Notes under the pieces: generated by a model
Told to the model about the DNA's origin: nothing
Database searches by the model: none
The model's input: the letters and a program-made list of their open reading frames with translations, nothing else
DNA from: Lyngbya sp. HA4199-MV5
GTDB lineage: Bacteria > Cyanobacteriota > Cyanobacteriia > Leptolyngbyales > Leptolyngbyaceae
NCBI GenBank assembly: GCA_019359375.1
Contig: JAHHHL010000011.1
Coordinates: forward strand, 1 to 64,000
Direction of reading: 5' to 3'
DNA: 64,000 bases
Part shown: in pieces, positions 44,514 through 53,545 of the stretch
How positions within the stretch are numbered: the stretch's first letter is position 1
How the letters are laid out: every line of letters begins with the position of its first letter
Program-made: the position numbers and the translations under genes

Positions 44514-45629
44514 ATGAGCGCTAAAATTCTCGTGGTGGAAGATGAGCCGATCATCGCGTTAGATATTCAGCGGCAGTTAACTCAGCTTGGCTATACCGTT
44601 GTGGCAGTCGCCGACTGTGCCACCTTAGCGCTAGAAGCCGTCGATCGCTGGCACCCCGATTTGGCGCTGATGGACATTCGCCTTCGCGGTGATCAGAACG
44701 GCATCGAAGCGGCAGCCCAAATTCATCAGCAACATGATGTGCCGATCGTCTTTCTGACGGCTCATGCTGATGCTGCTACCGTGCAGCAGGTTAAGACTGT
44801 GTGCCCCTATGGCTATATTGTCAAACCGTTTGAAAAGCACGATCTGGTGACGGCGATTGAAGTGGCGCTCAATCGGTATCAAGCAGAACGCTTAACGCAA
44901 GCGGCACTTGCCAAAGAAAAAGAACTGCACAAACTGAAATCTGATTTTATTGCGATCGTGTCCCATGAGTTTCGCAATCCGTTGAGCGCCATTCTGCTGT
45001 CTCTTGATTTACTTCAACGCAACCAGAGTCAATTAACAGTTGCTAAAACGCAGTCGCTTTTACAGCGAGCCAGGGGTGCAGCCGATCGCATTAAGCACTT
45101 ACTGCAAGACGTGCTGACCACTGCCACCGCCGAGGCAGGTAAACTGCAATGCAACCCAACCCCGATCGATGTGGTTGCCTTTTGCCGCCAGATTGTGGAC
45201 GAACTCCAGCTCGATCATGACATTGCCGATACTGCTCAAAGCATGATTGTGCTGTCTCATGCTAAAGCACCCGACGATCGCGACAGCCTGGTTAACCTCG
45301 ACAAACATCTCCTGCACCATATTCTGACCAATTTGCTTTCAAACGCCATCAAGTATTCTCCCCACGGCGGTAACGTGCAGTTACGAGTGCGCCATACTTC
45401 AGAGGCAATCAGCTTCCAGGTGCAAGATTGCGGTATCGGCATCCCCCAGCACGACCTTCTTCACCTGTTTGAACGCTTTCATCGCGCCGAGAATGCCAGG
45501 GCGATTCCTGGTACAGGCTTGGGGTTGGCGATCGTCAAGCAGTGTGTAGATCTTCAGGGAGGCACGATCGACGTACAGAGCACTGTTGATGTTGGCACAA
45601 CCTTCACAGTGACGCTTCCCCTTGGATAG
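44514..45629 (+). CDS. Response regulator-histidine kinase hybrid
   Basis: A 371-residue protein with a receiver first: acidic pair ED (9-10), phospho-acceptor Asp54 (LMDIRL), the T/Lys positions FLTAHAD and YIVKPFEK. A coiled-coil linker (about 125-140) leads to a HisKA domain with His151 (VSHEFRNPLSA) and a HATPase with NLLSNAIKYSP, DCGIGIP and GTGLGLAIV. It begins 6 bp after the PAS kinase stop and is surely cotranscribed with it, so the PAS kinase most likely phosphorylates its receiver to steer the second kinase. A final output regulator is not nearby. Confidence 0.93.
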   Translation: MSAKILVVEDEPIIALDIQRQLTQLGYTVVAVADCATLALEAVDRWHPDLALMDIRLRGDQNGIEAAAQIHQQHDVPIVFLTAHADAATVQQVKTVCPYGYIVKPFEKHDLVTAIEVALNRYQAERLTQAALAKEKELHKLKSDFIAIVSHEFRNPLSAILLSLDLLQRNQSQLTVAKTQSLLQRARGAADRIKHLLQDVLTTATAEAGKLQCNPTPIDVVAFCRQIVDELQLDHDIADTAQSMIVLSHAKAPDDRDSLVNLDKHLLHHILTNLLSNAIKYSPHGGNVQLRVRHTSEAISFQVQDCGIGIPQHDLLHLFERFHRAENARAIPGTGLGLAIVKQCVDLQGGTIDVQSTVDVGTTFTVTLPLG

Positions 45630-45720
45630 GAGGCAGAGGGCAGAAGGCAGAAGGCTAAAGGCTTAAAAAAGGCAGAAGGCAGGAGGCAGAGGGCAGGAGT
45701 ACTACTCCCTACTCCCCGCC
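45627..45720. repeat. AGGCAGA heptamer tract followed by ACTCCCT/ACTCCCC tract
   Basis: GGAGGCAGAGGGCAGAAGG and further units run rightward from the kinase stop codon, then change to ACTACTCCCTACTCCCC just before the end of glgA. The whole space between the two convergent genes is repeat sequence. Confidence 0.85.
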
Positions 45721-45725
45721 CATTA

Positions 45726-47198
45726 TCAATGACGAATGTGATCGTAGATTGCCAAATAGTCCTTACCTGGATAATTCCACGAGTTGTCGTACTGCATACC
45801 TTGAAGCTGGAGTTGACGAAACTCGGTTGGGTTGTCGTACCACAAGTCAAGTGCTCGATCCATCGCGGATTCTAGTGCTGCATAATCGGTGTCATAGAAG
45901 ACGTACCCGTTGCGCTCTTCGGGCAGGTGCTTTTCATCGTAATCACGATCGAAAACAGTGTTGACCAGACCACCAACCCCGCGCACGATCGGCACCGTAC
46001 CATACCGTAAGCCAATCATCTGCGTTAAGCCGCACGGCTCATAGTTGCTGGGCACGACGATCGCGTCTGCGCCTGCATAGATTAAGTGAGACAGCTCTTC
46101 ATCAAACCCTAGTTCTAAATGAATGTCGGGATTGTCGTTCAAAAATTGCTTTTCGTGCCAGAAGTGGTCGTTAATGCCTGCTTCGGTTGCAGACCCCAGC
46201 AGCACGAATTGTGCGCTCCGCTGGAGGGTGTGATAAATCGCATGATGCACCAGATGTACACCCTTTTGGTCATCTAGCCGACCGATAAAACACACCAGTG
46301 GTCGATCGACCTCCCGCAACAGCAGCCGTTCTCGCAACGCCTGCTTATTCTTCGCCTTGCCTGCCAGATCCTCTTTGGTGTAGCTGTGGGGAATGTAGCG
46401 ATCGTTCTCCGGGTTCCACACGTCATAGTCAATGCCGTTTAGTACGCCCGTGAACTTATCCTGATACAGATGCAAGGTATGACCCAAGCCGTAGCCAATA
46501 TCGGTACAGCGGGCTTCCCAGGCATGGTGGGGCGATACGGTAGTGACGTAGTTTGAGTAAACGATGCCGCCCTTCATAAAGTTGAGCGCGAAGGGGTTGA
46601 AGTTATCGCGCAGGCGATCGTACTCAAAGTAATACTCCTCTCGGTTTAGCCCCGTTGCCCACAGCACATCGCTACCACCCATGCCCTGATGCTTGAAGTT
46701 ATGAATCGTGTAGCAAACGCGCTGATGCTCCATCCCCTGATACTTATAAATCTCAAATAGCATCACTGGCACCAGACCCGTTTGCCAGTCATGACAGTGG
46801 ATAATGTCTGGACGCTTATTGCTTCGCAGCAAAAATTCCAATGCGGCTTTGCTAAAAAAGGCAAACCGAATGTTGTCATCCACACAGCCGTAGTAGCGAC
46901 CTTGATTAAAAAACTTGTCCTGCGAGTGCGGCTGAATGAAGAAGCAGAGCCGCCCATAAACCCAGCCACAATAAACGGAGCAATGAATGACTCCACCATA
47001 CCAGGGCACAAAGAGGTCTTGATACGCCACATGCAAGCCCCAGACGTGGTCGTAGCGCATACAGTCGTACATCGGCAGAATCAACTCAACCGTGTGACCC
47101 CGCATTTCTAACTCTCGGCTGAGTCCATACACCACATCCCCCAGCCCACCCGCTTTAATCACTGGGGCACATTCAGAGGCAATCTGTACGATATACAT
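45726..47198 (-). CDS. glgA: Glycogen synthase
   Basis: A 490-residue GT5 enzyme adding glucose from ADP-glucose to alpha-1,4-glucan. The start MYIVQIASECAPVIKAGGLGDVV carries the ADP-glucose-binding motif (KAGGL here, KTGGL in E. coli; the Ala form is common in cyanobacteria). CHDWQTGLVPV, VSPHHAWE, IGRLDDQKG, and the C-terminal PSNYEPCGLTQMIGLRYGTVPIVRGVGGL follow. It works in the cytoplasm in carbon storage. AGGAG lies at good spacing before the ATG. It is monocistronic. Confidence 0.95.
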   Translation of the reverse strand: MYIVQIASECAPVIKAGGLGDVVYGLSRELEMRGHTVELILPMYDCMRYDHVWGLHVAYQDLFVPWYGGVIHCSVYCGWVYGRLCFFIQPHSQDKFFNQGRYYGCVDDNIRFAFFSKAALEFLLRSNKRPDIIHCHDWQTGLVPVMLFEIYKYQGMEHQRVCYTIHNFKHQGMGGSDVLWATGLNREEYYFEYDRLRDNFNPFALNFMKGGIVYSNYVTTVSPHHAWEARCTDIGYGLGHTLHLYQDKFTGVLNGIDYDVWNPENDRYIPHSYTKEDLAGKAKNKQALRERLLLREVDRPLVCFIGRLDDQKGVHLVHHAIYHTLQRSAQFVLLGSATEAGINDHFWHEKQFLNDNPDIHLELGFDEELSHLIYAGADAIVVPSNYEPCGLTQMIGLRYGTVPIVRGVGGLVNTVFDRDYDEKHLPEERNGYVFYDTDYAALESAMDRALDLWYDNPTEFRQLQLQGMQYDNSWNYPGKDYLAIYDHIRH

Positions 47199-47480
47199 GC
47201 TTACTCCTCGCTGAGGGAAAATTCAAAGCGTTATGTTCACAAACGTATAAAATTTCTGACCAACGCGCAACGTGATCGAGGGAGATTAACGATCGCTCCA
47301 AGACTCTCCAAGTGGTAGAAAATGGCTCTAAACCGCTCTGCCGTAGGCTAGAAAAGCAGCGATCGCAGCTACCCCAATCACCATCCCTCAGGTTAGATAC
47401 GAGTCGATCGGTCAACAGGCTTCTCGCAAAAACGGTCAGCCAAACAGTGATGACTGACCGCAGTTCCTTTAAAAACCGCA
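47199..47480. other. Region upstream of glgA without a recognised gene
   Basis: It should hold the glgA promoter on the minus strand. HIP1 cores are present. I see no conserved reading frame, RNA or repeat element. Confidence 0.35.
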
Positions 47481-47690
47481 TTATTTGCTCTTTACCGTCT
47501 CGACGAAGCGGGTCAGGAGCCAGATAAAGACACAGAGTAGTGCCAGGTAGCCGATCGGACCAACCTCCTTCCAAACTTTGATCCATGCCGGATCAAACGG
47601 ATTCCATTGCGGTGCTGGAGAGGGAGGAATTTCGACGGTGATAGCCGTAATTGCACGGGAATGGGTCAAGGCTGTAGCATTTGTATTCAT
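47481..47690 (-). CDS. Small single-span membrane protein (69 aa)
   Basis: A 69-residue protein: a Thr/Ala-rich N-terminus, a Pro/Trp-rich middle (IPPSPAPQWNPFDPAWIK) and one C-terminal membrane helix (about 46-62, GYLALLCVFIWLLTRF) with a short basic tail (VETVKSK). The composition looks protein-like and the start is an ATG, but no family is recognised. It lies alone between glgA and dprA. Confidence 0.5.
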   Translation of the reverse strand: MNTNATALTHSRAITAITVEIPPSPAPQWNPFDPAWIKVWKEVGPIGYLALLCVFIWLLTRFVETVKSK

Positions 47691-48026
47691 GATCAGAACC
47701 GTTGAAACCCTGAGTGTGGATTGAAAGGAACGTCACTTTAGCCATAAGGTTCAACAGGTCTACAATCGGTCTGGCACTGCTGCAATGAATGCGATCGTGA
47801 TGTCGTGAAGCGATTTTCAGGCAGGCTATTTTCAGTTAAACGAGCGGTGTGCAGCAGTTCCACAGGTTGATCGACCGCGATCGACCAGAATGGTTCCTGG
47901 TCAAAATTCGTTTCTGTAAGAATTACCGAGCTTTTAGGCCCCAACATCAAGCGTCAAAAAATTGAAATTGAAGTGGTTGATTCCATAGTGAATTCCACTC
48001 ACTCTGTAACTCAACTCTCTTTCCTA
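47691..48026. other. Intergenic region between small membrane protein and dprA
   Basis: A 70-codon open frame on the minus strand (47738-47950) is the only coding candidate. It has no recognisable motif, signal or membrane span, so I do not call it a gene. No repeat family member was found here. Confidence 0.35.
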
Positions 48027-49157
48027 TCACTGCCGTTGGTAGCGCATTCCAGGCTGTTGGGAGACCAGACCCATGAGTTCAAGTTGCAGCAGGGCACTGG
48101 AAACGGCACCCGCTTGAAGCTGAGACTGCTGCACGATGAAATCAAACGGGAGGGATTCGGCACCGTTTTCCTGAGCAAACTGGGTGAGAATCTGAAGCAC
48201 TTTCTCTAACGCAGGCTCCAGGTTGAGGGGGATCTGGGTTTGGTGAGCAGGGGTGGGTGGTATAAGTTTGGGCAGACTGCCGAGCATTTCGAGCAGGTGC
48301 GCCTCGCTGAGAATGACCTGAGCACCTTTGTTGAGCAGATGCAAGCAGCCAAGCGACTTGGGGTTATCTAAACTGCCGGGTAAAATGTACACATCGCGCC
48401 CATAATCATTTGCGAGATGGGCTGTGATCAAGCCACCCGATCGCAGAGGGGCTTCCATGACGATCGTGGCACGGCTTAACCCAGCAATGATACGGTTACG
48501 GCGCGGAAAATGGGTTCGATCGGGCTGGGTGCCTGCTGGATATTCACTCAGCAATAGCCCTTGCTCGATGACTTGCTGCTGGAGTTGGCGGTTTGACCAG
48601 GGATACACGACATCGACACCTGTACCCAACACGGCTAGCGTTCGTCCTCGTACACTCAGGCAGCTTCGGTGGACTTCGGTATCAATGCCTTCTGCCAACC
48701 CGGAAACAACGGTAAACCCGCTTTGTGCCAGCGTGGTCGTGAGGCGACGAGTCCAGCGTCTACCGTAGTCAGAGGGATCACGAGTGCCGACGATCGCCAC
48801 CATTGGTGTCGTACCCTGGTTTTCGAGGGCATCTACCGTGCCGCGATAGTACAACAGCGGTGGTGGATCGGGCGTTTCGAGCAGCAGACGGGGATAATCC
48901 GCATCGGCTGGTGTCCAAAAGTGAGCATTTTCGCGTTCATGCTCTTCCATCAGGGCAGCAGGGTTGTAGGCTTTTCGCTCTGCCACGATCGCGTCGGCGG
49001 TTTGGGTTCCTACGCCTTCTACCTCAACAAGGGCTAAAGAATCGGCTTCCCACGCAGTAATGAGCGAACCGAAGTGCTTCTGTAGTCGCCTCAGCAGAAC
49101 TGGTCCAACGCCATTAATCTGTGACCAGGCAAGCCAAAAGGCACGTTCTTCAACCAA
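48027..49157 (-). CDS. dprA: DNA processing protein DprA
   Basis: A 376-residue DprA/Smf protein. A helix-hairpin-helix-like N-terminus (QINGVGPVLLRRLQKHFGS, VEGVGTQTADAI) precedes the Rossmann-like core: AIVGTRDPSDYGRR, VSGLAEGIDTEVHR, VLGTGVDVVYP, FPRRNRIIAGLSRATIVMEAP and GLITAHLANDYGRDVYILPG. A winged-helix tail (about 300-376) follows. DprA loads RecA onto incoming single-stranded DNA in natural transformation, so competence is possible. The only in-frame start is TTG at 49157, since a TAG lies just upstream in that frame; GAGG/GGA precede it at workable spacing. Confidence 0.93.
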   Translation of the reverse strand: MVEERAFWLAWSQINGVGPVLLRRLQKHFGSLITAWEADSLALVEVEGVGTQTADAIVAERKAYNPAALMEEHERENAHFWTPADADYPRLLLETPDPPPLLYYRGTVDALENQGTTPMVAIVGTRDPSDYGRRWTRRLTTTLAQSGFTVVSGLAEGIDTEVHRSCLSVRGRTLAVLGTGVDVVYPWSNRQLQQQVIEQGLLLSEYPAGTQPDRTHFPRRNRIIAGLSRATIVMEAPLRSGGLITAHLANDYGRDVYILPGSLDNPKSLGCLHLLNKGAQVILSEAHLLEMLGSLPKLIPPTPAHQTQIPLNLEPALEKVLQILTQFAQENGAESLPFDFIVQQSQLQAGAVSSALLQLELMGLVSQQPGMRYQRQ

Positions 49158-49365
49158 AGTTCCATCCTCATGTCGATGCTATTCTTCACTAAACCAGGGC
49201 TGCGATCGACAAATATTGCCAGAAAACCGAGAAAGCCGCTCTTTATAGCATTGAGATCGAGACAGGCTGGTCACCATTCGTTATACTCGCTGCCATACCG
49301 TTTCAATCTGTTCACGGGTGTGGACAAGATATAAGTCCTTGAAGCGATCGCTGGTAGCAGTCATT

Positions 49366-49818
49366 ATGGACAATTTGGTGATCAAAGTTGCAAATTTCTC
49401 GCTCGACTTTCCAGCCATTCAACAGATTCGTTATCTGGTTTTCCAGCTTGAGCAAGGCGTTTCTGCCGAGTTAGAGTTTGATGGCAACGATGAAGCGGCG
49501 GATCATCTTTTAGCTTATTTAGATGGACAACCAGTGGGTACGACGAGAATTCGCAGGCTTGACGATCGAACCGCTAAGGTGGAACGGGTGGCTGTGATCG
49601 AGGCAGCGCGAGGCTTTGGGATTGGTAAACGCCTGATGGTAGAGGCGATCGCCTTTTTGCAAAACGCAGACGTAGCAGAAGTCCACATCCACGCTCAGGC
49701 AGCCGTGAACGACTTTTACCAGCGACTAGGGTTTGAACCAGAGGGCGAAGTTTTTGTGGAAGCGGGGATTCCCCATGTCAAGATGAAAAAGCTGTTAATG
49801 AGCCAGACTGGACGGTGA
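49366..49818 (+). CDS. GNAT-family N-acetyltransferase
   Basis: A 150-residue acetyltransferase of the ElaA/YjcF-like type. The acetyl-CoA-binding loop is VERVAVIEAARGFGIGKRLM (R-G-x-G-x-G/K), preceded by VGTTRIRRLDD and followed by VHIHAQAAVNDFYQRLGFEPEGEVFVEAGIPHVKM. The acceptor is unknown. ATG 49366 is chosen over the earlier in-frame GTG at 49318. Its TGA overlaps the GTG start of the next gene (GTGA), indicating coupling to the glycosyltransferase. Confidence 0.88.
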   Translation: MDNLVIKVANFSLDFPAIQQIRYLVFQLEQGVSAELEFDGNDEAADHLLAYLDGQPVGTTRIRRLDDRTAKVERVAVIEAARGFGIGKRLMVEAIAFLQNADVAEVHIHAQAAVNDFYQRLGFEPEGEVFVEAGIPHVKMKKLLMSQTGR

Positions 49819-52580
49819 TTGGACGCAATCGACGACCGTGGGTGAGAGGGTTGCCTGTCCTGGGCTTGTTGTGGCTGCTAGGGGCGATCGGCGATCGGCT
49901 CTGGTTTGCCCTCGATCGCAGCATCCCCAACTGGGATCAAGCAGACTACCTGACCGGAGCACTGAACTACTGGCAGGCGCTACAAACCCCCCAGTGGCTC
50001 TCAGGCGACTGGTGGACTCAATTGTGGCAGTTGTCCTCTAAAATTCCGCCCCTTTTCTACCTTTCGACCACACCTTTCCTGAGCCTCTTTGGTGCGGGAG
50101 CCGATCAAAGTACGCTGGTCAATCTTCTGTTCAGCGCTATTTTGCTCAGTTCCGTCTATCTCATCGGCGTATGTCTTCTCACGGTGCCAGCAGCACTCTG
50201 GGCAGTAGGGCTGTGCTTGCTCATGCCGGGACTTTATCGCGTCCGCTTAGACTTTTTGCTTGATTTTCCCCTCACAGCGATCGTCACGCTCTGTTTTGCC
50301 TGTTTGACGGTATGGAGAGAGGAAGGCAGAAGGCGGGGGGCAGGGGGCAGAAGGCAGGGGACAGGGGGCAGAGAGGGCAGAGGGGGCAGGGGACAGGGGA
50401 CAGGGGGCAAGGGGCAGGGGGCGGAAGGATTGGGGGAAGGAGAAGTCAAGACGCATTTTATCCTTTATCCTTCATCATTCATCCTTTCAGATTGGCTGTT
50501 AGCCGCCGCGATCGGTCTTACGTTAGGGCTGTCGCTGATGGTGAAGCAACCAGCCCTTCTGTTTCTATTTGTGCCGCTGGTGTGGGTGGGCATCGAAACC
50601 ATCTGGCAGCGCGCCTGGATGCGACTGGTGCAGTTGGTTTTCGCCGTGTGCCTCTCTATGCTGGTCTGGGTGCCCTGGTATCGCACAAACTGGCTGCTGA
50701 TGCTCTCTGCCACGAAACGAGCCACGATCGATTCGGCGATCGCAGAGCAAGATCCCTCCCTGCTGTCGCTGGATGCCTGGACGTATTACCTCAAAGCGCT
50801 GCCTGTGATGATATCGCTGCCGTTGCTGGTGATGCCGCTGCTGGGCTTTTTGTGCTTTTGGCGGCGATCGCGGGTGAGTAGCCACTGCACGGACGAGGCA
50901 GATTTTTCACCGAAAACGAAAGCTTATCGTCAACAGGTATACGGTGCTTCCAGAGAAGCGCTGGGCTGGCTGGCAATCTATTGCATCAGTGGCTATCTCT
51001 TGTCTTCGCTGAATGTCAATAAGGACGATCGCTATGTGGTGCCTTATTTACCAATCGTGGCGCTGATCCTGGCGTATGGCGTGACGCTGTTGCCAAAGCG
51101 CTGGCAATGGGTGCAGTGGGGCGCGATTGGGCTGGCGATCGTGCTGATGTGCAGCAACCTGGTCGCGTTGCCCCTCGGTCGTACTCCCCAACCAACCGCG
51201 TTTGCCCAACACTTTGCGTATACGGGCGCAGCGTATCCCCACGCTCAGGTGATTGAATCGGTCCTACAGGCAGCACCTTACCTGCGATCGACCATTGGCG
51301 TGCTGCCATCCACGGGACAAATTAATCAGCACAACATTAACTATTACGGCAATCTCCAAAATTTTCGCGTCTATGGGCGGCAGGTGGGTACGCGCAAGTC
51401 ACAGGTCGAACAAGACCAGCGATCGCTCTCCTGGTTCCTCACGAAAACGGATGATCAGGGTGCTATTCGCCAACAGGAATCGCAAACGGCGTTAATCAAA
51501 GCAGTAGAACAGGGAGATGACTTCACGCTGCATAAAAGCTGGAAGCTGCCCGATCGCAGTACCCTGAAATTGTTTCGTCGCATGATTCCGCTGTTAGAGG
51601 TGATGCCTGTAGTGGGGAAGGCAGAAGGCAGAAGGCAGAAGGCAGAAGGCAGCGTTCACCCCACACCCCACACCCCACACCCCACACCCCACACCCCAAT
51701 CGCCCTCGATCGAGTCATCCTCCCCGATCGCGCTCCGCCCGGTAAGCCAATCCCGGTGACGTATCATTGGTCTGGTAGCTGGGAGGTGTTGCGATCGGGT
51801 TTGGTCGTTCTGACGTGGCGCAAACAGGGAAAAGCCGCTGCAACGGAGCGCTGGTTGCATGATCACGGTATTGGAATGGGTTTACTGCATCCCAAGAATT
51901 TACCAGTGGGGAGTGCGGCTCGGTTTCAAGTGGTAGAGCGTCTGTCGATGTTGCCGCCACCAGCCGCGACACCGGGAATCTATACCTTAGAAGCGACTTA
52001 CCTCGATCGCCAGACGGGGAAAGCAACGGCGATCGCTACACCAGCAGTCACTTTGCGTCTGGATGCAACCGCTACCACCAGCCCTGCACCCGAACTGGAT
52101 CTTCCCACGCAGCTACGCACCTTGGCGACAGCGCTACCTAAAGGCGGCAAGGCGTTAGATCCTGTGTTTGACCAGATTGGACGGATTAATCAATATGACC
52201 CGACGCAAGATTATGCTGAACAGGTCAGACAGGCGATGGCATATCGGTTGACCCAGGAACCGCAGAATCGTGAGTTTGCCTATGCCTTAGCGTTAGCAAC
52301 TGTGCTTAAACGTCGAGTGGGTGACGCGATCGTTGCGCTTCAGCAGGTCGTGCAGCTTGATGCCCAAAATCCTTATGCCTACGGGTATTTTGCCTTTATT
52401 AACCTGTACGATTTTCGTGCGGGTGCCGCCCAGGTAGCACTCAACACGGCGCTCAAGTTAAACCCCAAACTGCCCGAAATTCATGCCTTGAGTGGCGTAG
52501 CGGCGCTCATGCAAGGCAACTTCATTGGAGCATGGCAGCAATTTCAACAATTTGAACGGCTAGAAAAGCAAACGAACTAG
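49815..52580 (+). CDS. GT39-like membrane glycosyltransferase with C-terminal TPRs and two repeat insertions
   Basis: A 921-residue integral membrane protein. The N-terminal span is followed by the acidic first-loop motif NWDQADYLTG expected of GT-C (PMT/ArnT-like) enzymes that use polyprenyl-phosphate sugars. About ten to twelve hydrophobic segments reach residue 455. A C-terminal soluble part has a beta-sandwich-like domain (about 625-745) and TPR-like helices (about 800-921; FAYALALATVLKRR, PYAYGYFAFINLYD). Two low-complexity stretches do not fit the family: about 168-225 (GRRRGAGGRRQGTGG...) and about 600-628 (AEGRRQKAEG... PHTPHPTPHTP), both encoded by heptamer tracts. It starts with GTG overlapping the GNAT stop. 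Substrate unknown. Confidence 0.8.
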   Translation: MIGRNRRPWVRGLPVLGLLWLLGAIGDRLWFALDRSIPNWDQADYLTGALNYWQALQTPQWLSGDWWTQLWQLSSKIPPLFYLSTTPFLSLFGAGADQSTLVNLLFSAILLSSVYLIGVCLLTVPAALWAVGLCLLMPGLYRVRLDFLLDFPLTAIVTLCFACLTVWREEGRRRGAGGRRQGTGGREGRGGRGQGTGGKGQGAEGLGEGEVKTHFILYPSSFILSDWLLAAAIGLTLGLSLMVKQPALLFLFVPLVWVGIETIWQRAWMRLVQLVFAVCLSMLVWVPWYRTNWLLMLSATKRATIDSAIAEQDPSLLSLDAWTYYLKALPVMISLPLLVMPLLGFLCFWRRSRVSSHCTDEADFSPKTKAYRQQVYGASREALGWLAIYCISGYLLSSLNVNKDDRYVVPYLPIVALILAYGVTLLPKRWQWVQWGAIGLAIVLMCSNLVALPLGRTPQPTAFAQHFAYTGAAYPHAQVIESVLQAAPYLRSTIGVLPSTGQINQHNINYYGNLQNFRVYGRQVGTRKSQVEQDQRSLSWFLTKTDDQGAIRQQESQTALIKAVEQGDDFTLHKSWKLPDRSTLKLFRRMIPLLEVMPVVGKAEGRRQKAEGSVHPTPHTPHPTPHTPIALDRVILPDRAPPGKPIPVTYHWSGSWEVLRSGLVVLTWRKQGKAAATERWLHDHGIGMGLLHPKNLPVGSAARFQVVERLSMLPPPAATPGIYTLEATYLDRQTGKATAIATPAVTLRLDATATTSPAPELDLPTQLRTLATALPKGGKALDPVFDQIGRINQYDPTQDYAEQVRQAMAYRLTQEPQNREFAYALALATVLKRRVGDAIVALQQVVQLDAQNPYAYGYFAFINLYDFRAGAAQVALNTALKLNPKLPEIHALSGVAALMQGNFIGAWQQFQQFERLEKQTN
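50317..50488 (+). repeat. Heptamer repeat insertion 1 inside the GT39-like gene
   Basis: A long purine tract of AGGCAGA/GGGGCAG/GGGACAG units (50317-50445) is followed by a short TTATCCTTCATCATTCATCC stretch. It separates two membrane segments in the protein and keeps the frame. Confidence 0.85.
51614..51698 (+). repeat. Heptamer repeat insertion 2 inside the GT39-like gene
   Basis: Near-perfect tandem AGGCAGA units (about 51618-51652) are followed by about five tandem CACCCCA units (51657-51698). The frame stays open, adding a KAEGRRQ then PHTPHPT low-complexity segment. Confidence 0.9.
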
Positions 52581-52602
52581 CGAACGGTTAATCGTTGTCA
52601 AT

Positions 52603-53352
52603 CTACAGCGTCTTCAGCATCTTCTCTCCCTTTTTCACCACATGTTGGTGTCGTCTGTAGTGGTAAAGCGGCGAGGCTTTGACCTTCGCCAGCATTGTTT
52701 CCAGGCAGTTACGAGCGTCTTGAGTGTTGCCTGCTTTGCTCAAAATCGTGGCAAGCAACAGCGATGATTCGGGATGACTCCAGTGTTTGATATCTTTTTC
52801 GAGGTGCGATCGGGCGGGTTCCCAGTCTCCCAACTCAAACAGCGCTTTGCCATACAACAACGAGGCTTCACCGCATTTGTAGTCTGGATCGAGCTTCAGC
52901 AGCGTGTGTAAATGCTCTTTCGCCTCTGCAAACTGCTTATTTCTCACTTCAATAAATGCGGTACCCCACAGAGCATGAATGTTTGCAGGCTCTTTCTCTA
53001 ACGCTTGCTGGTAGGCTTCTGCGGCTTTGTCAAACGTGCCCATGTCGGTCAGCACATTTCCTAGAGTGACATACTGATGGGCTTTGCCAATATTGCGGAC
53101 GGCAGCTTCGGCGTTCCACAGGGGTTGGCGCAGGCTCCAGCGCTTGAAGTAGTTCGGTGCAGGAACTCTGGAGCGGGGTAGCCAGCAGGCAAAAAAGTAC
53201 ACGATCGCCCCTGCAACGTTCAGAAAGATCAAAATGTAGATCCACGTTTGCCGATCGGGTTCATTGCGAACGCAGTCAAAAAGCATGAGTATCCAGAACG
53301 CGCTGGGAAGCAGCACCCATATGCCCAACGATGAAATCAATGCCTGTACCAT
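52603..53352 (-). CDS. Membrane-anchored TPR protein with PLDc_N-like N-terminus
   Basis: A 249-residue protein. Two N-terminal hydrophobic segments (about 3-20 and 32-55) around LPSAFWILMLFDCVRNEPDRQ resemble the phospholipase D N-terminal (PLDc_N) membrane module. From about residue 80 TPR units follow: AHQYVTLGNVLTDMGTFDKA, EAYQQALEKEPANIHALWG, LLYGKALFELGDWEPA and a fourth. Cyanobacterial relatives are annotated only as TPR proteins, so a scaffold role is likely. ATG 53352 is chosen over an upstream extension rich in Cys that does not fit. It is convergent with the GT39-like gene, which also carries TPRs. Confidence 0.8.
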   Translation of the reverse strand: MVQALISSLGIWVLLPSAFWILMLFDCVRNEPDRQTWIYILIFLNVAGAIVYFFACWLPRSRVPAPNYFKRWSLRQPLWNAEAAVRNIGKAHQYVTLGNVLTDMGTFDKAAEAYQQALEKEPANIHALWGTAFIEVRNKQFAEAKEHLHTLLKLDPDYKCGEASLLYGKALFELGDWEPARSHLEKDIKHWSHPESSLLLATILSKAGNTQDARNCLETMLAKVKASPLYHYRRHQHVVKKGEKMLKTL

Positions 53353-53471
53353 GTCCTGGAGTTCCTTGCAGCCAGCGGTTTGCCACGAGAGTTTGCACGC
53401 GATCGCGCAGCACCGACATTGCAGCACTGCACTTTTATAGTGCCCTCAAGGGATGAAATACTTAACCTGCA

Positions 53472-53514
53472 AGCGCATTCCCCGCGTCGCCGTGTCCCTA
53501 TGTCTCCGCGTCAG
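53472..53514. repeat. GCGTC/GTGTC low-complexity tract upstream of the TPR gene
   Basis: CGCGTCGCCGTGTCCCTATG followed by TCTCCGCGTC is a degenerate repeat of a CGTGTCCC-type unit. It lies between the TPR gene and the end of hrcA. Confidence 0.45.
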
Positions 53515-53545
53515 CCTCACCCATCAACTAAAAATTGATAGACCA

